From assembly GCA_023079485.1 (NCBI GenBank), contig CM041104.1:2853676-2917675 (forward strand): a stretch of 64,000 bases of DNA, given 5' to 3'. The notes below the pieces were generated by a model. The model was not told the DNA's origin, did no database searches, and worked only from the letters and a program-made list of their open reading frames with translations. Below are positions 11,690 to 25,520 of the stretch, piece by piece; within the stretch, counting starts at the first letter, position 1, and each line of letters starts with the position of its first letter. A program made the position numbers and the translations under genes. The stretch is from Archilochus colubris. Lineage: Eukaryota; Chordata; Aves; Apodiformes; Trochilidae.

Positions 11690-14400
11690 TTCAGAAAAAG
11701 GGCAGCTCTTTCAATTCACTAATTCTGCTTATTGTCATTTAAACAGGTATGAAATATCTTTGGGGAATTACACATTTTAGTCCTTGCCAGACAATGAATA
11801 CTGGGAGATGTTCCCAACATAAAGATTAAAATTCTAAATTAAATGCCTTGGAACAATACTAAGTATTGAGGCTTGGGAGTGTTAGGCAGGTAGAGCAGAG
11901 CATTGCAAATGGCCTAGAGGTGAAGTGAAAACTTCAGTCACGTTTTCAGAACCTGAATGAAGTTTTAAGTGCTGGCACGAGTTCAAAAAAGAACAGAGGT
12001 TTTTTCCATAGGCAAGGCTTATCCTTACTTTTCCAAGAGTTTGCAGTTTGAAGCAGATTGTAAATACCCTGGGTAGAAAGAACTCAAATTAAAACACACT
12101 TGAGCAGGTTTTTTTCTCAGGTTGTGATCCTGCTCTAAATGAAGCAGACAAATGAACCTCTTCCCTCAACTCAGCATGATCAGGATCAGTGCCAAATTAT
12201 TAACAAGCATTTTCTCCATAGGATCTTGGAAAAATAATTGCTCCTTTCGGCCTCACAAACAAATGAGCCATTTATATAGGATTTAGACTAAGTTAAGTAG
12301 AATTTTCACAAATTCATGCAAACAAACTAATCTTCTAAGCATGCAAATGCAATTAAGCTTTCAGCTTTCCCATTAATCTCTATTACAGAAATCTGGTACA
12401 GGATCATACTTCTATTCCTCTTGTTAAATGCATCAAATTCTCCTATTAATACACAAGTTATTTGTGTTGCAGAAGCTCCAAGAGTCAACATGGTTCTGAC
12501 ATAGAGTTTGGGATAGAGATCTCCCTACCATCCACATCATGTTCCTTTTCAGAACCCACTTTGAATGATCAGGTGAGTTTTTGGCAAGTTGGGATGGTCC
12601 TCGTGGGATTTTTCACTTGTAAATTGTGAAGGAAGAGGGTCTGGATCCCATCTTCCACATGCACACACACAAATGCACACCCTGGATTCCTGTCAGGCTT
12701 TGGACACAAGAATTTTCAATTCACTGAGAATAATATTGCCATTTCAGGTGTATGTTAGTTTGATGAAAATTATACACTGTGTGAGAGATGTTTGTTGTAC
12801 TTCTACTGCCTCTAGTCATGGTGTTTTGTGTCACTTTTTCCCTTGCTTTTTCAGCTGTCTTCACAGTATCAAACTAAGCATTAAAGAGATGCCTTCCTTG
12901 TAAGAAAAGAATTCAGCACAATCTCTGGAAAAAACGTGTGTGTGCGTGTCATACAGTTATGAGTTGTTGATATTTCCCTAAAGTGATTAAAGCTTTCAGA
13001 TGCCACACAAGAAAACTACCCTGAAAGCTTTATCTTTTGCAGATACATCCCCCAAATCTTTAAAGTATTTGTCAAATAACTGTTCAGAACTAATTTCTGA
13101 TCTGTGCAGAAGAAACAAACACTTTGTCAAGAAGAACAGGAAAAATGTGAAAAGCTGACGACATAATCCCTCTTAATGCTCTGCTCAAAACAGCTCTAAA
13201 AACACACCATTTTCCATGGCTGGGTAAGAAATGTAGATGGACCAGGGATGCTTGTGACATGAATGAAAAACTCTGTTTAAAAAACCAAAGCTCTTTTCCA
13301 TGTGTTCAGCCCTCACTGTTACTTTTGCTACACACAGCACCATGATGGGAGCTGCCAGAGGAACTGAGTTTGAGCATCCTCCTGCTTCCTTTGCAGGTTT
13401 GCCTCCTTGTACTGTGAGGAAAAATGTATCCAAATATACAAGCAGTCCACACAAACCACACCTTTCCATTCTGAACAGAAACCACTTGCAGCTTGTGTTT
13501 TGAAGGCATCAAACTATTTCATCCTGGTAAGGCAAAGGCTCAGAATACTCCAGAACCAACTGGTAGCATGTCCTAGGTTGACATTTGCAATATAAAGATC
13601 ATAAAGAAATTTTCATTTCACAGTGCTGTAGATACCACTTGCTAAGTGCAGCCCTCCCACCATAAAAATTTAAGTCTTCAAGAATCCTCTCCTATTTTTA
13701 TTTTTTCTTTAAAAACATCAGGTCCAGTCTCAGACCATTTTCATTTACAACAGTCTGAGATTTCTTTAGTCAGTTAATTCATGACAATACATAAACAAAT
13801 TAGCAAGAGTTAAGATAATTTGCCCCATTTGGATCAGTTTCTATTTTCTATTCACACAGCCTTGATCAAGGGGACTAATTTGGAAGACCAACAGAGTGTA
13901 ATTTCTTCCTGCTCACAGATTTGGTAAGACTCAGCATGCAACCATTTCCCTATCAGTTTTCTTAGAGCTGTGTTTCTAAAGAGAACAATCTTCCCGGATT
14001 CTCTGGGTCATTAATATACTTATTTTTTTCCCTAATACATTTCCATTCTGTATCAGTGTAAAAAATTGTTTTAACTACTTTCTATTTAGGAACCTATCAA
14101 ACAAATCCATTTCATACACAACGATGCTAAAAATCAAACATCAAGGAGCATCTGAAATTCCATATGGCACTAAGCTGTGAAACATTTTGCTGTTTTTCAG
14201 AAAGGTAAAATAAAAATCTGCATGATCTGTTTCCAAATATTTTGACCAACCCAATGACAGCACTGAAAACGAACACACAAAAAAACACCAAAAATTGGGT
14301 TTGGCCTTGAAAGTCCACAGTGACTCCAACACTTAATGCAATGAAATCAAGTCCATTTCTGCCTCCTTGCACAAATCTCCCACCAGGTCTTTAAAAAGAT

Positions 14401-14455
14401 CAATATTTTCTTAATATAAATATTATAAATATAGAAATAGAAATATAAATATTGA
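14401..14455. repeat. AT-rich low-complexity tract
   Basis: Almost purely A/T, with repeated ATAAATAT-like words; CAATATT at the left end and AATATTG at the right end are complementary and could pair. Confidence 0.75.
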
Positions 14456-15079
14456 GACCACTTCTTCCCTCAAGGCAAAGATTGTTTGAACATTAAGGTC
14501 ACCACCTGAAATTAGTCTTGGTAGTTTAATGTTCATCAGTGTGAGACTGTGTTTTTTACTTAGGGTAAAGAATATAGGATTTGCCATACTACACACATGG
14601 ATAACCAACTCATTATTCTGATATTTTTTCTTTAGAATTGGCAACTCTGCAATGCTTTGAAATAAAATAGTACAAGAAATCTTACCCTGAACAGTATAGC
14701 ACCTTTTACAGAAACTTTTCTATTGCTAATTAGTTACCATCTTTGAAACCTTCAGACTTAAGATGTTTTAGGCTTAATATGCAGAGGAAAACCACAAAGA
14801 AAATAAATTCTATTCAGATCCTGAGAATCACAGCAGATTTGTTATTTCTTCCAGACATGCTACAGAAAAGTAAGTCAAGTTTTAAATAAGCTAAGGATCT
14901 CAAGGCCATCTCCAGCACCCTAAAATTCAGAATTTCCATTCCTCCACAAGTCAGTAGAGACACCTTCCTGTGGTTTTTAGTCTTGATACCTCCACTTGCT
15001 TGTGGATTTTCCCTTTACCACCTTGCAAACCTCCCAAAATTGAAAGCAGATACAAAAAGGTGTGCAAGGAAAAGAAGAC

Positions 15080-15268
15080 AGAATCCCAGAGTGGTTTGAG
15101 TCGGAAGGGACCTTAAGTATCAGCCAGTTCCAACCCCCCTGCCATGGGCAGGGACATCTCCCACCAGGATGCTCTAAGCCCCATCCAACCTGGGCTGGAA
15201 CACTGCCAGGGATGGGGCAGCCACAGCCTCTCTGGACAAGTTGCCCTCCTTCCTCAGTGCCCATCTCT
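15080..15268 (-). mobile_element. CR1 LINE 3' fragment, older subfamily
   Basis: Reverse-complement CR1 of the type containing CCCCTGCCATGGGCAGGGAC, CCCCATCCAACCTGGGCTGG and GCCAGGGATGGGGCAGCCAC. It is close to the copy at 56011-56225 and distinct from the longer young copies. Confidence 0.88.
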
Positions 15269-15353
15269 TCATTCTTTCTTCCCACTTTCTTACCCGTTTT
15301 CTCTCCCATTTTCTTTCTCTCATATCTTCTCCTTTTCCTCTCTCCCTCTTTTG
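15261..15353 (+). repeat. Pyrimidine-rich tract
   Basis: About 90 bases that are almost all C/T (TTTCTTCCCACTTTCTTACC and similar), starting at the inner edge of the CR1 at 15080-15268. On the PTPRT transcript it reads as a purine (GA) tract. Confidence 0.8.
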
Positions 15354-18300
15354 CCTGGCTCTATCATTTTGCTTGTGACAATTCTCACAAGAAAGTCTGC
15401 TTGCACCCAACCCTTCTATGTTTGGACTTTGTCTCCTGTATCCAAAACAAAATAAATTTTGATGTTAGCCTGGACCATAACAATGAGCTTCCCTGAGTAG
15501 TGGAGAGAAATGCCCTTAGTGCTCCAAAGCCAGAATTGCTCAAATATATTATGATCTCCCCATATGATGCTGCAGAGCAGCAGAATTCAGTCTTTTCTGA
15601 CATGCTTGGAGGAAGAGCACAGACTTCTCTAGCACCCGTTGCAGATGCATGTTTGAGAAAAACATGGGTTTACCTCATTCTGTCCATATCAATTTTCTAT
15701 ATCATTAATAAGTCATTAGGATAACAATAGCCCAGTCTTATTACATTCACAATAAGGCCTTTTAAAGCTGACACTGTCTGATCTCAACATATGAGCTGGG
15801 AAGTGATTTTCTTTGGGATTTTGCCTCACCCGAGATCCAGATGCTACAAATAACACCCTAGCAACACATGCAACAAATACATCCATTTGCTATGTTAAAT
15901 AATGAAGCAGAAAAGAAAAAAAGATCCAGAATGTCTTTATAACTCAGTTGACTGTTCATTCAAAGTTCCCACCAGTATTATTTACAGCAGCTGCTTGATC
16001 TTGCTGGAAGGACATCAGGGTTTTCCTCAGAAATCAGGGGGATACAGGCTGAGCACTGTGCTCCAAATTCTGTGTTTCTGTGTCTCTTCTCTATTTACTG
16101 CTCTGTTCCACCAGTACCATTCACAGAGTTCAAGGAGGACTTAAAACACACTCCTACCTATTAAAAATCCAAAGGCAATCTTATTCCCCAGCACTGACAC
16201 ACTACCAGAGGACTTCAAAACCAAGGGTCAGACTTAGAGTTTCACTTATTAAAATGCATCGAGGTTCAGAAACTGGGCAAAACATTTCAGGGAGCATTGC
16301 CTCAACCAGTTCAAAGAACCAAGTCTTTTCAATGAATTCTAATACAATAATGAAAGAGGAGGTGATCATACGTTGGAAATTACTCTAAAATATCAGTGGT
16401 TCAGCTGCTTCTGCCACTCATGTGCCAGCTGCCTTCCTTGCCCCCCAAGGCCTGAGTCTTTCCGCTTATTGCTGCAACATCAGAAAACAAACATGAAACT
16501 CTAACTCCTCAAAAGATTTCATCTCAGCAAGGGTGATCCTGTGCTTGGCAAAATGAATAAATCACTGCTATTCTTACACTTTCCTGCTGCGAAGAGTCTC
16601 ACAAAGAGGAAAAAAAAAAATCCACAGAAAAAATGTAGAAGCATTAGAAACACCCAGTCCTTGTACACCAGGATGCTGTGCAGGAGCAGCTTGCCATGCC
16701 CCATAGCTCTACAAATCCTTACAGTGAGTGTGACCACAAATGCTTTGGAATGAGTATGGAAGCAGGATCTTGGGAAGTACTGGATGTGGCTATCCTGGCA
16801 TTCGAGTCTTTTTTCCCCACTAGGCCACCTGTTGAAGAAAAGAGCATGGAGGTCTGTGCCTCCTGGTGAAATTCTGGCAGAGAGCTGTGGATGCAGTGGA
16901 ATTCCTGACACAGCAATTCATCCAAATGGAACAAAATAAAAAAGATGTTCTGGGTGGTGAGGGGAGTTACACAAGCTCAAAAGTCACCACCATGAGGAAA
17001 GGGCTGAGCAAAATGTGGTGTGAGTGCTTTACCCAGCAACACAAACACTTTTCTTATTTATGAATTATTTACCAGCCTAGCTTGAGACCTATGAAGTTTG
17101 TCTGGGCTCTCTAAGAGAGTCTGAAACCTGGATGTGGCATTCAGCTGGATGGTTACTCACTGTTAATTTCTGCTCATCACAACATGTGCCTGTAAGCAAC
17201 AAAAGCCTGGTTTCTATTCCTGGATTGGGTCACTGAGCCTTTTACAAACAAGGAATAACTCCTTCTAAAAGGGCAAATCTCAGACTGAACTTTTTGGGCA
17301 GCCACTGCAATTCTCAGTAACAACCATTTGCCCAAATTTCAAATCTTCCCACCCCCTAAAAGTCCAAACCCACTCACACTGTGACTAATGTCCCCACAGT
17401 TCTTACTCTCTCCAATCTGGTTTGTATTTAACCTTAATCAAGAGAATAAGAACAACATTCTTAGATACTGATGAGACTCATCAGCCTGGGCAGGGGCTGA
17501 CAGGAGTGCCAGGAAAGCACACAAGCAGATTTCAAATGGACTGGAGCTGTATTTGCAGAAGAAACTTCTTCCATTCCCTGAACCAATCTTCTCCTTTAGT
17601 GCAGAAACACCCACCTTGTCTTAGTGATGAAACTACTGTGGAAAAAAAGAATAATATAATATAAGCACTGATGCACAGGGAAGAGAGAGAAACCGTGTTT
17701 CCAACACTCTGTGTGAACAGCAATGCTTTGAAGAATTTTATTTTGGTTTTAAATATTTTGCATTTGGAAGATACCTTATCAATCACCTTAAACATATTTG
17801 TATTTTAATGGGTTTTGGGGCTGAAATACTGATAACAAATCTTTAATTTAGTGCAGGCCAGTGCTCAATTCCAAACTTATTTTAAGGAATATTTTAGCTG
17901 GAGGCCTCAAGCACATTATTAAGCATGGGATTCACCTCAAGTACTTCTTTGGCATTTCATTCTATTCTGATCTCCTTGCACCCATATAACCCATCTCAGG
18001 ACTCAAAGGTGCTGAAGCCTCCTGACTACTAAAACCCCTCTGTACTTTATTCCCCCAAGGAAACCTCTCCTTGCCACTTACTGGAATATGAAAAGAATTT
18101 TGATGAATGTCATTGCAAAAACATATAATAGCTTATGACTTAAGGTAAGAGCCCACACAAATATGCTTACAAGTGATCCAAACAGGTATCTCAGCTTCTA
18201 AGACATCTACTGGGGACAATCCCAGCTGTGCCTTGCTGGCCTCCAGGGTTTGGGACAGCAGAATGTCTGCATTGCAAGTGTCTCCACCATCACCATCTCA

Positions 18301-18436
18301 CAATGATGTGAAAAACATCCATGTTGTCAGCTCACAAAAGAGCAAGCAAGCAAGGAAACACAAGTTTTCTGCAATAGCTATATGAAAACAAGTGCTAGCA
18401 TGTTGCAGATGCTGTTTAAAAACACAAAATTTTCAA

Positions 18437-18455
18437 TTTTTTTTTTTTTTTTTTT
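18437..18455 (+). repeat. Poly(T) tract, 19 bp
   Basis: Uninterrupted run of 19 T. Confidence 0.9.
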
Positions 18456-20628
18456 AATTCTAAAATGCTTCTGAACAGCTATTTAAATCCTAAGGACTGG
18501 GATGTAGCTTGTGCCTCCATGGATAACAGGTTGAGAAACAGGAAAAAGAACAGACTACTAGAGTTACGTATGTCACTCATCCAAGATGTTTTCTTCTTCA
18601 AATACCACAGATATTGCCTGTGCTTCCAGACAAAAACAAACAGCTCTCTGCTTGTCTACATCTTTAAAGCCTGCATTAAATCATGTAATTTTTTTAGTTT
18701 TTTATGTTTTAGAGAATTCAACTTGAGACACAAAGTTACAAACAATGCCTTTGGCAAGTGAAGCCCTATTTCTGTAAAACATACAGAGATATCTGCTTCC
18801 TCTACATTTTGTTCTTCTGCAGTTTTGGTTTTCACTCAGCTTTAATTTTGCTTTTTATCAGCTATCTTCTGGATCCCCAATAAAGTGATTTTTATCAAGC
18901 TGCAAACGTAGTTCAATTAAATCCATGAAAGCTCAGTTTGAGGACAAAAGACACCTTCTACTTGCATTATAATAAATTGTGACCCTCTTAGGAGTCCCAG
19001 TTTCTACTGTTTTAAGACAAATTCCATCTCTGACAGTGCTTCCATGAACTACATTAAAGACTGGAGTAATTAAGACAAACTACAGGCAACATTTCTTCCT
19101 TTTGTGCAGAACTGAACATGGGAAGGATGCTCAGAGTGGAGTGGCAGATAAAATCATGGGTGACATTAAAGCATTTTCCTTAGGATAGAAAAATCCCACA
19201 CAGGGATTCTCTACCATCATCTCTTCTCCACGTGTGCTGCCTGGTGCAGCAGCTCAGGGAGATGACAAAGTCCCCAGCAGTGCAAAGGTTTTTCACCAAA
19301 CCCATGAAGTGGTAGAGGCCACGTGGCAGAGTAAAATAAGCATTCATTTCTCAACTAAATACACAGACCAAGTCACAAGTAAAGAAGAAGAAGATGCAAG
19401 TTTAGAAGAATCAGCCTCTTAGTTACTCAGTTACCTCCACAAGTATTTTCAGTGCCATTTTAAGGCAACAGAGGTTTTTATTTTTATTTTTTGAGGTGTG
19501 AGCAAGTGTTCCTCCACCTTGCCAGCTAGGAAAAGGCAGAGGGAGGAAGCATAACTGCATCCTTACAAATGCCACCACCACAGATTTTGGGGATCCAATT
19601 ACAAGAGTTTGCTGGAGGAAGCCAAGAGTCAGACATTCCCAGAGAGAAAGGCAGCAGTCAGATTGGAATTCAGACCATGGAAATTCAAGAAGTTCTCATC
19701 TCATGCTGCCCCTTCCACCCCTCCTCAGCAGAAACAGCCTCTCTTTATGCTCTTAGGATGCTCATGCATAAGAAAGTACTTCAGCCACTGGAAGTAAACA
19801 CAGGGAGAAGAAATAAATTCCACAAAATACCATTAAGTACTAAGTAACTCTCTGACCTGTGTGCCCCTGATAAACAATTTGTGTTTAGAAAGGGTTTTCT
19901 GGGGATATGAAAGGAAATTCTCCTTCCTTCCCTAATTGCCTACAGACCTTATCTCACCACAAGCAAGGTTAACCTGGCTTGTCTTCTATTATAAAGACAA
20001 TTCTCATAAATTGTTAAGCATCCATTTCTGTAATTACTTAAAATTACCTCAACCCTGCACAGTTTTGTTGTGTCTGAGGCGCTTTTTTTTGATGTTTTAG
20101 TTTTGTTCTTTCCTTTAGAATGCATTACAAACAGGCAGAAGACAAAGCTAAATAACTGTGAGTCATGGATAACACAAGGCAGTGATTTCTCCTTGGCATT
20201 TGAAAGATTTTATCCAAATATTGAAAAAGAGTTTATTGACTTATTGCACTGACTAATTACACATTTTTTAATTTTTTAATTTTCCCCACCTTCTTTACTT
20301 CCAGCCTGGTCTCCCTTGTACAGTTTGCTATCAGCTCTCAGTATCTGTAGCAGATTTAAGTGATGCTACACACCATATGTTCAAGTTATTCCAATCCTTT
20401 GCAACATTTACAATGTGCTAAGATATTATGGCCTTTGAAAAGCACCATGAATGAGAGAGGCCAGTTGCAGAATGGGAAAAATGACTTTTCTTTCCTTGGG
20501 AAAACAACTGCTGTTGATATGGGTATCCCCTTCCAGTTAAAAAAAAAACAAAACTCTCAACGGCTGCAAACTGGCCAGGCTCCAAGAAATTTGATTCCAA
20601 ATCCCTCACATTTGTCAATATTATTAAG

Positions 20629-20642
20629 AAAAAAAAAAAAAA
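20629..20642 (+). repeat. Poly(A) tract, 14 bp
   Basis: Uninterrupted run of 14 A following ATTATTAAG. Confidence 0.85.
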
Positions 20643-21527
20643 CCAAACCACAACACATGATATAAGGAATTTTAGGTTTCTTCCTACAGTAGAACAGTCC
20701 TCCAGAGAGAGACAATTAATCCAAGAAACATTTATGTTGGATACCACATCAGGTTTTCTCAAACCAGGCAACCTTATCTCTGAAAGAGTCACCCGTGAGA
20801 AATGATGGAATACTTGCCACTGGAGCCATTTCAAGGGAAATTATCAAATATTCAGACATATCCAGGTAAATCAGGACAAACAGCAAGAAAAAGAGGGACA
20901 TTTTCCACTGCTTGTATCTTACAAAGAACAGGGTCACAGGCAGTGATGGTTTTTCTTTGCTTTTAAGCATTACCAGACAATTTTGTGGTGTAATAATTGT
21001 GTCCTTGTGAACAGATATCAAAACCAGCCTGGGAATCTGAAGTGAAAATTCTGGGAAAACAGGCAATTTCATGATCAAAAATACTGTTGAAATGTTTGCT
21101 TTTTGTCTGCGAGAATTAGTTTGGAAACACATTATAAAAATAAGGTTTTTTTACTCAAAGAATCAATATTAATAACTTTCTTATATTTATTATTAAGATA
21201 CTTATTATTAAGATGCTTATTCCCCATGACAAACAAATAGCTTTGCTTCAGGACAAAGCTGTGTCTTCACAGGCTGAAAAACATCATCTGTACAAGTTCT
21301 GAAAAAACTGACATACAAACAATAAGCAAGGAGACAACAACATCCAAAACCCACAAAATACTCCTTGGTGTTCAGAGAGAACACCAAATGCAGGCCAAGT
21401 GCAACATATAAGAAATACTCAATGTACCAAACACATTGTTTTGACCCTCAGTGCACCCTAACTGGATGCAGAATTAAATCAATCGATTAAAACAGTAGCA
21501 TAGAAGTTAAAAACTCAGCAACACCAT

Positions 21528-21735
21528 GTATAGAATATTTCAGGTTGGAAAAGACCCTTAGGATCATTGAGTCCAATAATCATCCCTACTTGACAAAGTT
21601 CTCCCCAAAATCATATCCCAATACCACATCTAAGCAACCCTTAAATACAACCAAGGGTGGTGACAAAACCACCTCCCTGGGCAGCCTATTCCAGTGTCTG
21701 ACCACTCTTTCCCTGAAAGCTTTTTATAAATTTGA
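21528..21735 (-). mobile_element. Old CR1 LINE 3' fragment
   Basis: Reverse-complement CR1 with CAGGTTGGAAAAGACCCTTA, GGATCATTGAGTCCAA, ACCACCTCCCTGGGCAGCCT and CCAGTGTCTGACCACTCTTT. It is more diverged than the long copies and fades into an AT-rich tract. Confidence 0.85.
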
Positions 21736-21815
21736 TTTTTTAATTTATATATATCATATATTATTATATACATATTCACTACTTATATTTTTTATAATTT
21801 ATATAATACTGTGCA
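21716..21815. repeat. AT-rich low-complexity tract
   Basis: Nearly pure A/T (TTATATATATCATATATTAT and similar), directly at the inner end of the CR1 fragment at 21528-21735. Confidence 0.75.
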
Positions 21816-24800
21816 AACTGAAGCAAGTAAATTAATCTGAAAAAGGAACCTTGGTTTCTGTTCTTTGCCTTCAGCCTTGCTGTACATTATTTTGTCCCCA
21901 TTACAGTGTTGCATATCACATTTCCTTGATAAAGAAGTGAAAGCAACAAAATTAAATTCTGTGATTGGGAAAGGCTGAGTAAACCAACAGGACTACAGCA
22001 CATACTGGAGCTCTGCCATCACCAAAGTGAACCCACAGCTACTGAAAAGCTGGGATTGACAAGCAGGACAGCTGGAAATTAACTTCAGGCAATAAAGTTT
22101 CAGTTTTAATCTCATCTTAAATTAAACAGAAGCTGTTTCTCTATCGAGTTTTATTCTACCAGAGAATGAACCCTTCTGTAGCCCTGTTAGATCACATCAC
22201 TGGTTACACAGGGCCAGTGCTCAGTGCTGCAGATCCTGTGCAAGGCTCAAACCACCTGGAGTGTTTCTAAAACTGTATCTGCAAAATCAGCTTCTTGACT
22301 GGGATGTCTGGGTCTTCAGGAAACCTTCTAGCAAAAAGTGATAAAGAAAACTACACCTCCATGACTGCCACAGGGAGATTTTTAGGAGTGTAACTTCAGA
22401 GTATTTCTCTCCACTTCTGTCCCTTTTAGCCTGGGTTTTCATCACTGATCCCAGTAGCCACATGAACTCGAAAATCTCTGCTCTCCAACATTATTCAAAG
22501 TGAGAAGTGTTTAGATGTAATAAAACACTTTTGCAAAGAAAGTCTGGGTAATTTTTATAGTGTAATTGACTGGTGGAAAGCCACTTCCCTCTACCTCCCT
22601 GCACTGAGAATTACACCTTAGCTACTGTTTTGAAAGCATGTAGAGCATTTACCCTGCTCTTCTCCTTGCAAACCTCTATTTGATGTATTCTTTTTATTCC
22701 AAGGAACTGTGATTAATGTGCCCTCTCAATGCCTTCTTCTTAAATGTCTCACCAGTGCAGATATTCCTGCAGAATCTGCCCATTTTGTTCCCAGCAGAAC
22801 ATCTTTATAATTCAATGGGACCCCCTGTTAATTTTTTTTCCCCACCTCTATTTCTAAAGGCTATTAAACCTTTATTTTTCCAACCTCCCTTAATACCTTT
22901 ACATCCTCAGGACCAGAGACCATTCCAGTTTGACCTTTGCTGTATCCTCATCTCTTTTCTAACAGCTTTTCTATAATAGGGTGAGCTCCACTTAATTCAG
23001 TCACCTCAGCAGCCCTGAAGAGACAGCTAGAATTTTCACTCATTCCAGATTTTTTTTGCTTTTTATTGCACTTTTAATGCTGCCTAGCAATGCATTAAAG
23101 GTATTATCTTCAGCCTTTATAACCTTTCTTTCTATTGCTGCTTGGGTTTTTGTTTTGGTTTGGGTTTTTTCATGTCACAGTTACTTATATTCCCCTTCTT
23201 CTGAATTTTTACAGCTTCATTGCTTTATATTTATCTTGAACTCCCTAATAATATATTGTCCCAACCTCTAAGCTGGAACAAGCTCCAATCTTTTTATTAT
23301 AAACAACCTCTTTACATAACCTTAAGTCTGTATTTTCGGCACCTGCAACAGACTTTCCAGTCACATCCCTGTAGGAAATTCCACAGGCCAATCCTAGGAG
23401 TTACCATTTTGATAATTTGCTACATAGCAAAGAGGTAAAATGCATTAAGGCCAATTCACACACTGATTTCAGATCTTCCTGGATTCCTCCTACATAAATA
23501 TTTCTTATTTATTCCTTTAACAAGCATAAATTTCACCCTTCACTCCGGAGGATGATGCAATCCCTTCCCCTTCTTGAGATGATGTTTATTCCTGTTTTAT
23601 CACCACTTTTACACAAGAATTGCCCCACTTTCTATTTCTACACAATCCAACTAGAACCAAGAATAAATTCAACAGCTGATTTCCTCTCACATTTAGTCTC
23701 TCACTTTACCTCAGGACATTATGGAAGAGTAGAACCTTTTAACAACTTCCAGCCTCCTGTTTTAAAGTTAAGATCTGCATTTTGATCCCGTTATCAACTC
23801 ATTGATTGTGATTCAGTAAAACTGTCTGTGGCCTCTTGCATTATGATTGGGAGTTATATTAGAAATATTCAGTACCTTATTGCACATCCTTAGAACAGTT
23901 CACAGCTTCTCCAAAGTACCAGACACAAGGAATATTTACCAATAGGACTTCTACTTCAAACCAGTAAGGTTTCACAGATAACAGGATTCAGCTAAATCCC
24001 TTCAACACTTTCTGCAAGTTGTCTGTAAACATCTATCAAGAGATTCTTAAGTTGCTAAAGAAAATAAATATTCTCATAATTGACAAAATATATTAAGCAA
24101 AACTATATTATATTCAGTATATTGAGAACTGGAATAGAGATTTTTTTAAAAAATGAGAATCAGATGATTACCAGTCTTTTAATAATTTCTAATATGTGAG
24201 ACAGGCTTCCACATTAGCTGAAAAGAAAATCTGTTCCCTCCTATTTAGCTCCTTTCTCACCACAGTCAAGGCAAATACTGAGTCTTTCAGTAAAAGAAAT
24301 CATTAAAGTAGAAATAGTGTACTTTTATTTAACATTTCTCTTATTCAAGATTTCTTTTGCAAACTTTTAAATAACAATCAAGTGAATTTCATCAGATAAA
24401 AAACTATCTCTCTGGAACATAACATGTATCTCACAGAGGTGATCTCTCTGGAGTGGTAGCTGCAAAAATCTGGGTTTGATGCCCAGGCTACATCAGCAAG
24501 TGAGTTTTGCTAAAAGGAACAAGATGAGATGAACTACACAGTCTAGTTCTTTCTGGACAATTAATTCTTTTAGCAAGACACTGAAAGGAACCTGAGACCT
24601 GCTCGTCATCTGGAATAATAAATGGAAATCTCACTTTAAATGTTCAGATGTGACTCTGAAAATTTTCAAATTATTTCTTTACCTGGAACAAGAAACTTCG
24701 TTACCCCTAGCAATCAATGGAGAGAGTGGAAGCTTTTCTTAGTAAAATTATTTTTAAAAAAAATTAAAAATTGCCATTTGAAGGGCAAACTTGGATCAAA

Positions 24801-25370
24801 ACCCCACTTGCTCAGAGATTTTCAGAACAGTCACCTGGCAGCACCCTGTTCTTCAAACATCTTCTCAAGCTTTGTAGCAGAACAAGATAAGTAAGGTGTG
24901 TTTACAAATCAGAGTCTTTGTAGAAATATTTATGTTTGCAAACTGGAAAAATCATCCTGTAGGCCTTGGAATGAAACAACTGCTTATTTTTCATGTTGCA
25001 ATTCAAACCCCAAAATCATCACAGGAAAGGCAGAATGGTTCTGTGGATGCATGGAGTAACTTCCACATTTCCTGATCCAGTCCTGCTGCTGCCTTTGGTG
25101 CAGAGAAAGGACACAAGAACACTTCAGATTTTTCAGTTTCAGAAATCACATCCAAATAATCCCCATTACTCCTCTCATGGATTAACAGTTTTGTTAAGAA
25201 AACACAAATCATAAATTCGTTATATGTTGTGTCCTGGGAAATGAATGCTCCAGAGAGCTGGGAAGCAAGGCAGTGTCTTTCCAAAGTGCCAGAAAGTGTA
25301 GGGCTTTAGCAACCAGTTAAAAAACAAACAAGTCTTCAAGTGTTAAACCACGGTAATCAAAAGCACTTAA
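21816..25370. other. PTPRT: Intron without recognised element
   Basis: AT-rich; 22660-23790 is pyrimidine-rich on the plus strand and could hide a very old antisense LINE, but I could not align it to anything with confidence. Confidence 0.4.
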
Positions 25371-25520
25371 AAAAAAAACCACAACTCATCACAAAAAACC
25401 AACCAACCAACCAAAAATAACAACTCAACAAGAAAACCCCAAACAAACTAAAACAAACAAACAAACCACCACAAATCCCCACACAAAAAACAAACAAAGA
25501 AAAACAAACCAAAACAAACC
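25371..25520 (+). repeat. A/C-rich low-complexity block (AAAC/AACC words)
   Basis: About 150 bases with few T and fewer G, built from ACCAACCAACCAACC, AAACAAACAAAC and related words. On the PTPRT transcript strand it becomes a GU-rich (GUUU/GGUU) tract. It probably derives from slippage of a tetranucleotide repeat. Confidence 0.85.

Larger units (their letters stand above)
8980..15079. other. PTPRT: Unique AT-rich intron, 6.1 kb
   Basis: No young repeat or exon found. Contents seen: (AC)7 at 11676-11689, an ATGCAAAT octamer-like motif near 12344-12351, and an AT-rich tract at 14401-14455. Confidence 0.5.
15354..21527. other. PTPRT: Unique AT-rich intron, 6.2 kb
   Basis: No young repeat or exon seen. 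Homopolymers at 18437-18455 (T19) and 20629-20642 (A14), and a degenerate 15-16-bp tandem pair at about 21187-21215, are the only structures noted. Confidence 0.5.

Noticed and set aside
15062..15496. ORFs of 103-144 codons around a pyrimidine-rich tract
   Set aside because: They consist of CR1 antisense sequence plus a C/T-rich low-complexity tract (Ser/Phe/Pro-rich translation) with no domain.
16519..16911. 130-codon minus-strand ORF with a hydrophobic stretch (FFCGFFFFLFVRLF)
   Set aside because: The hydrophobic part is an A-run read in reverse; no homology recognised and no splice or promoter context.
20418..21132. Two adjacent minus-strand ORFs of 127-138 codons
   Set aside because: Composition and the poly-Phe stretch from a poly(A) run point to chance; no family recognised.
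22660..23790. Pyrimidine-rich stretch with several ORFs that might be an antisense LINE or exon cluster
   Set aside because: I could not match any motif order to CR1 or to a protein; left as unidentified intron.
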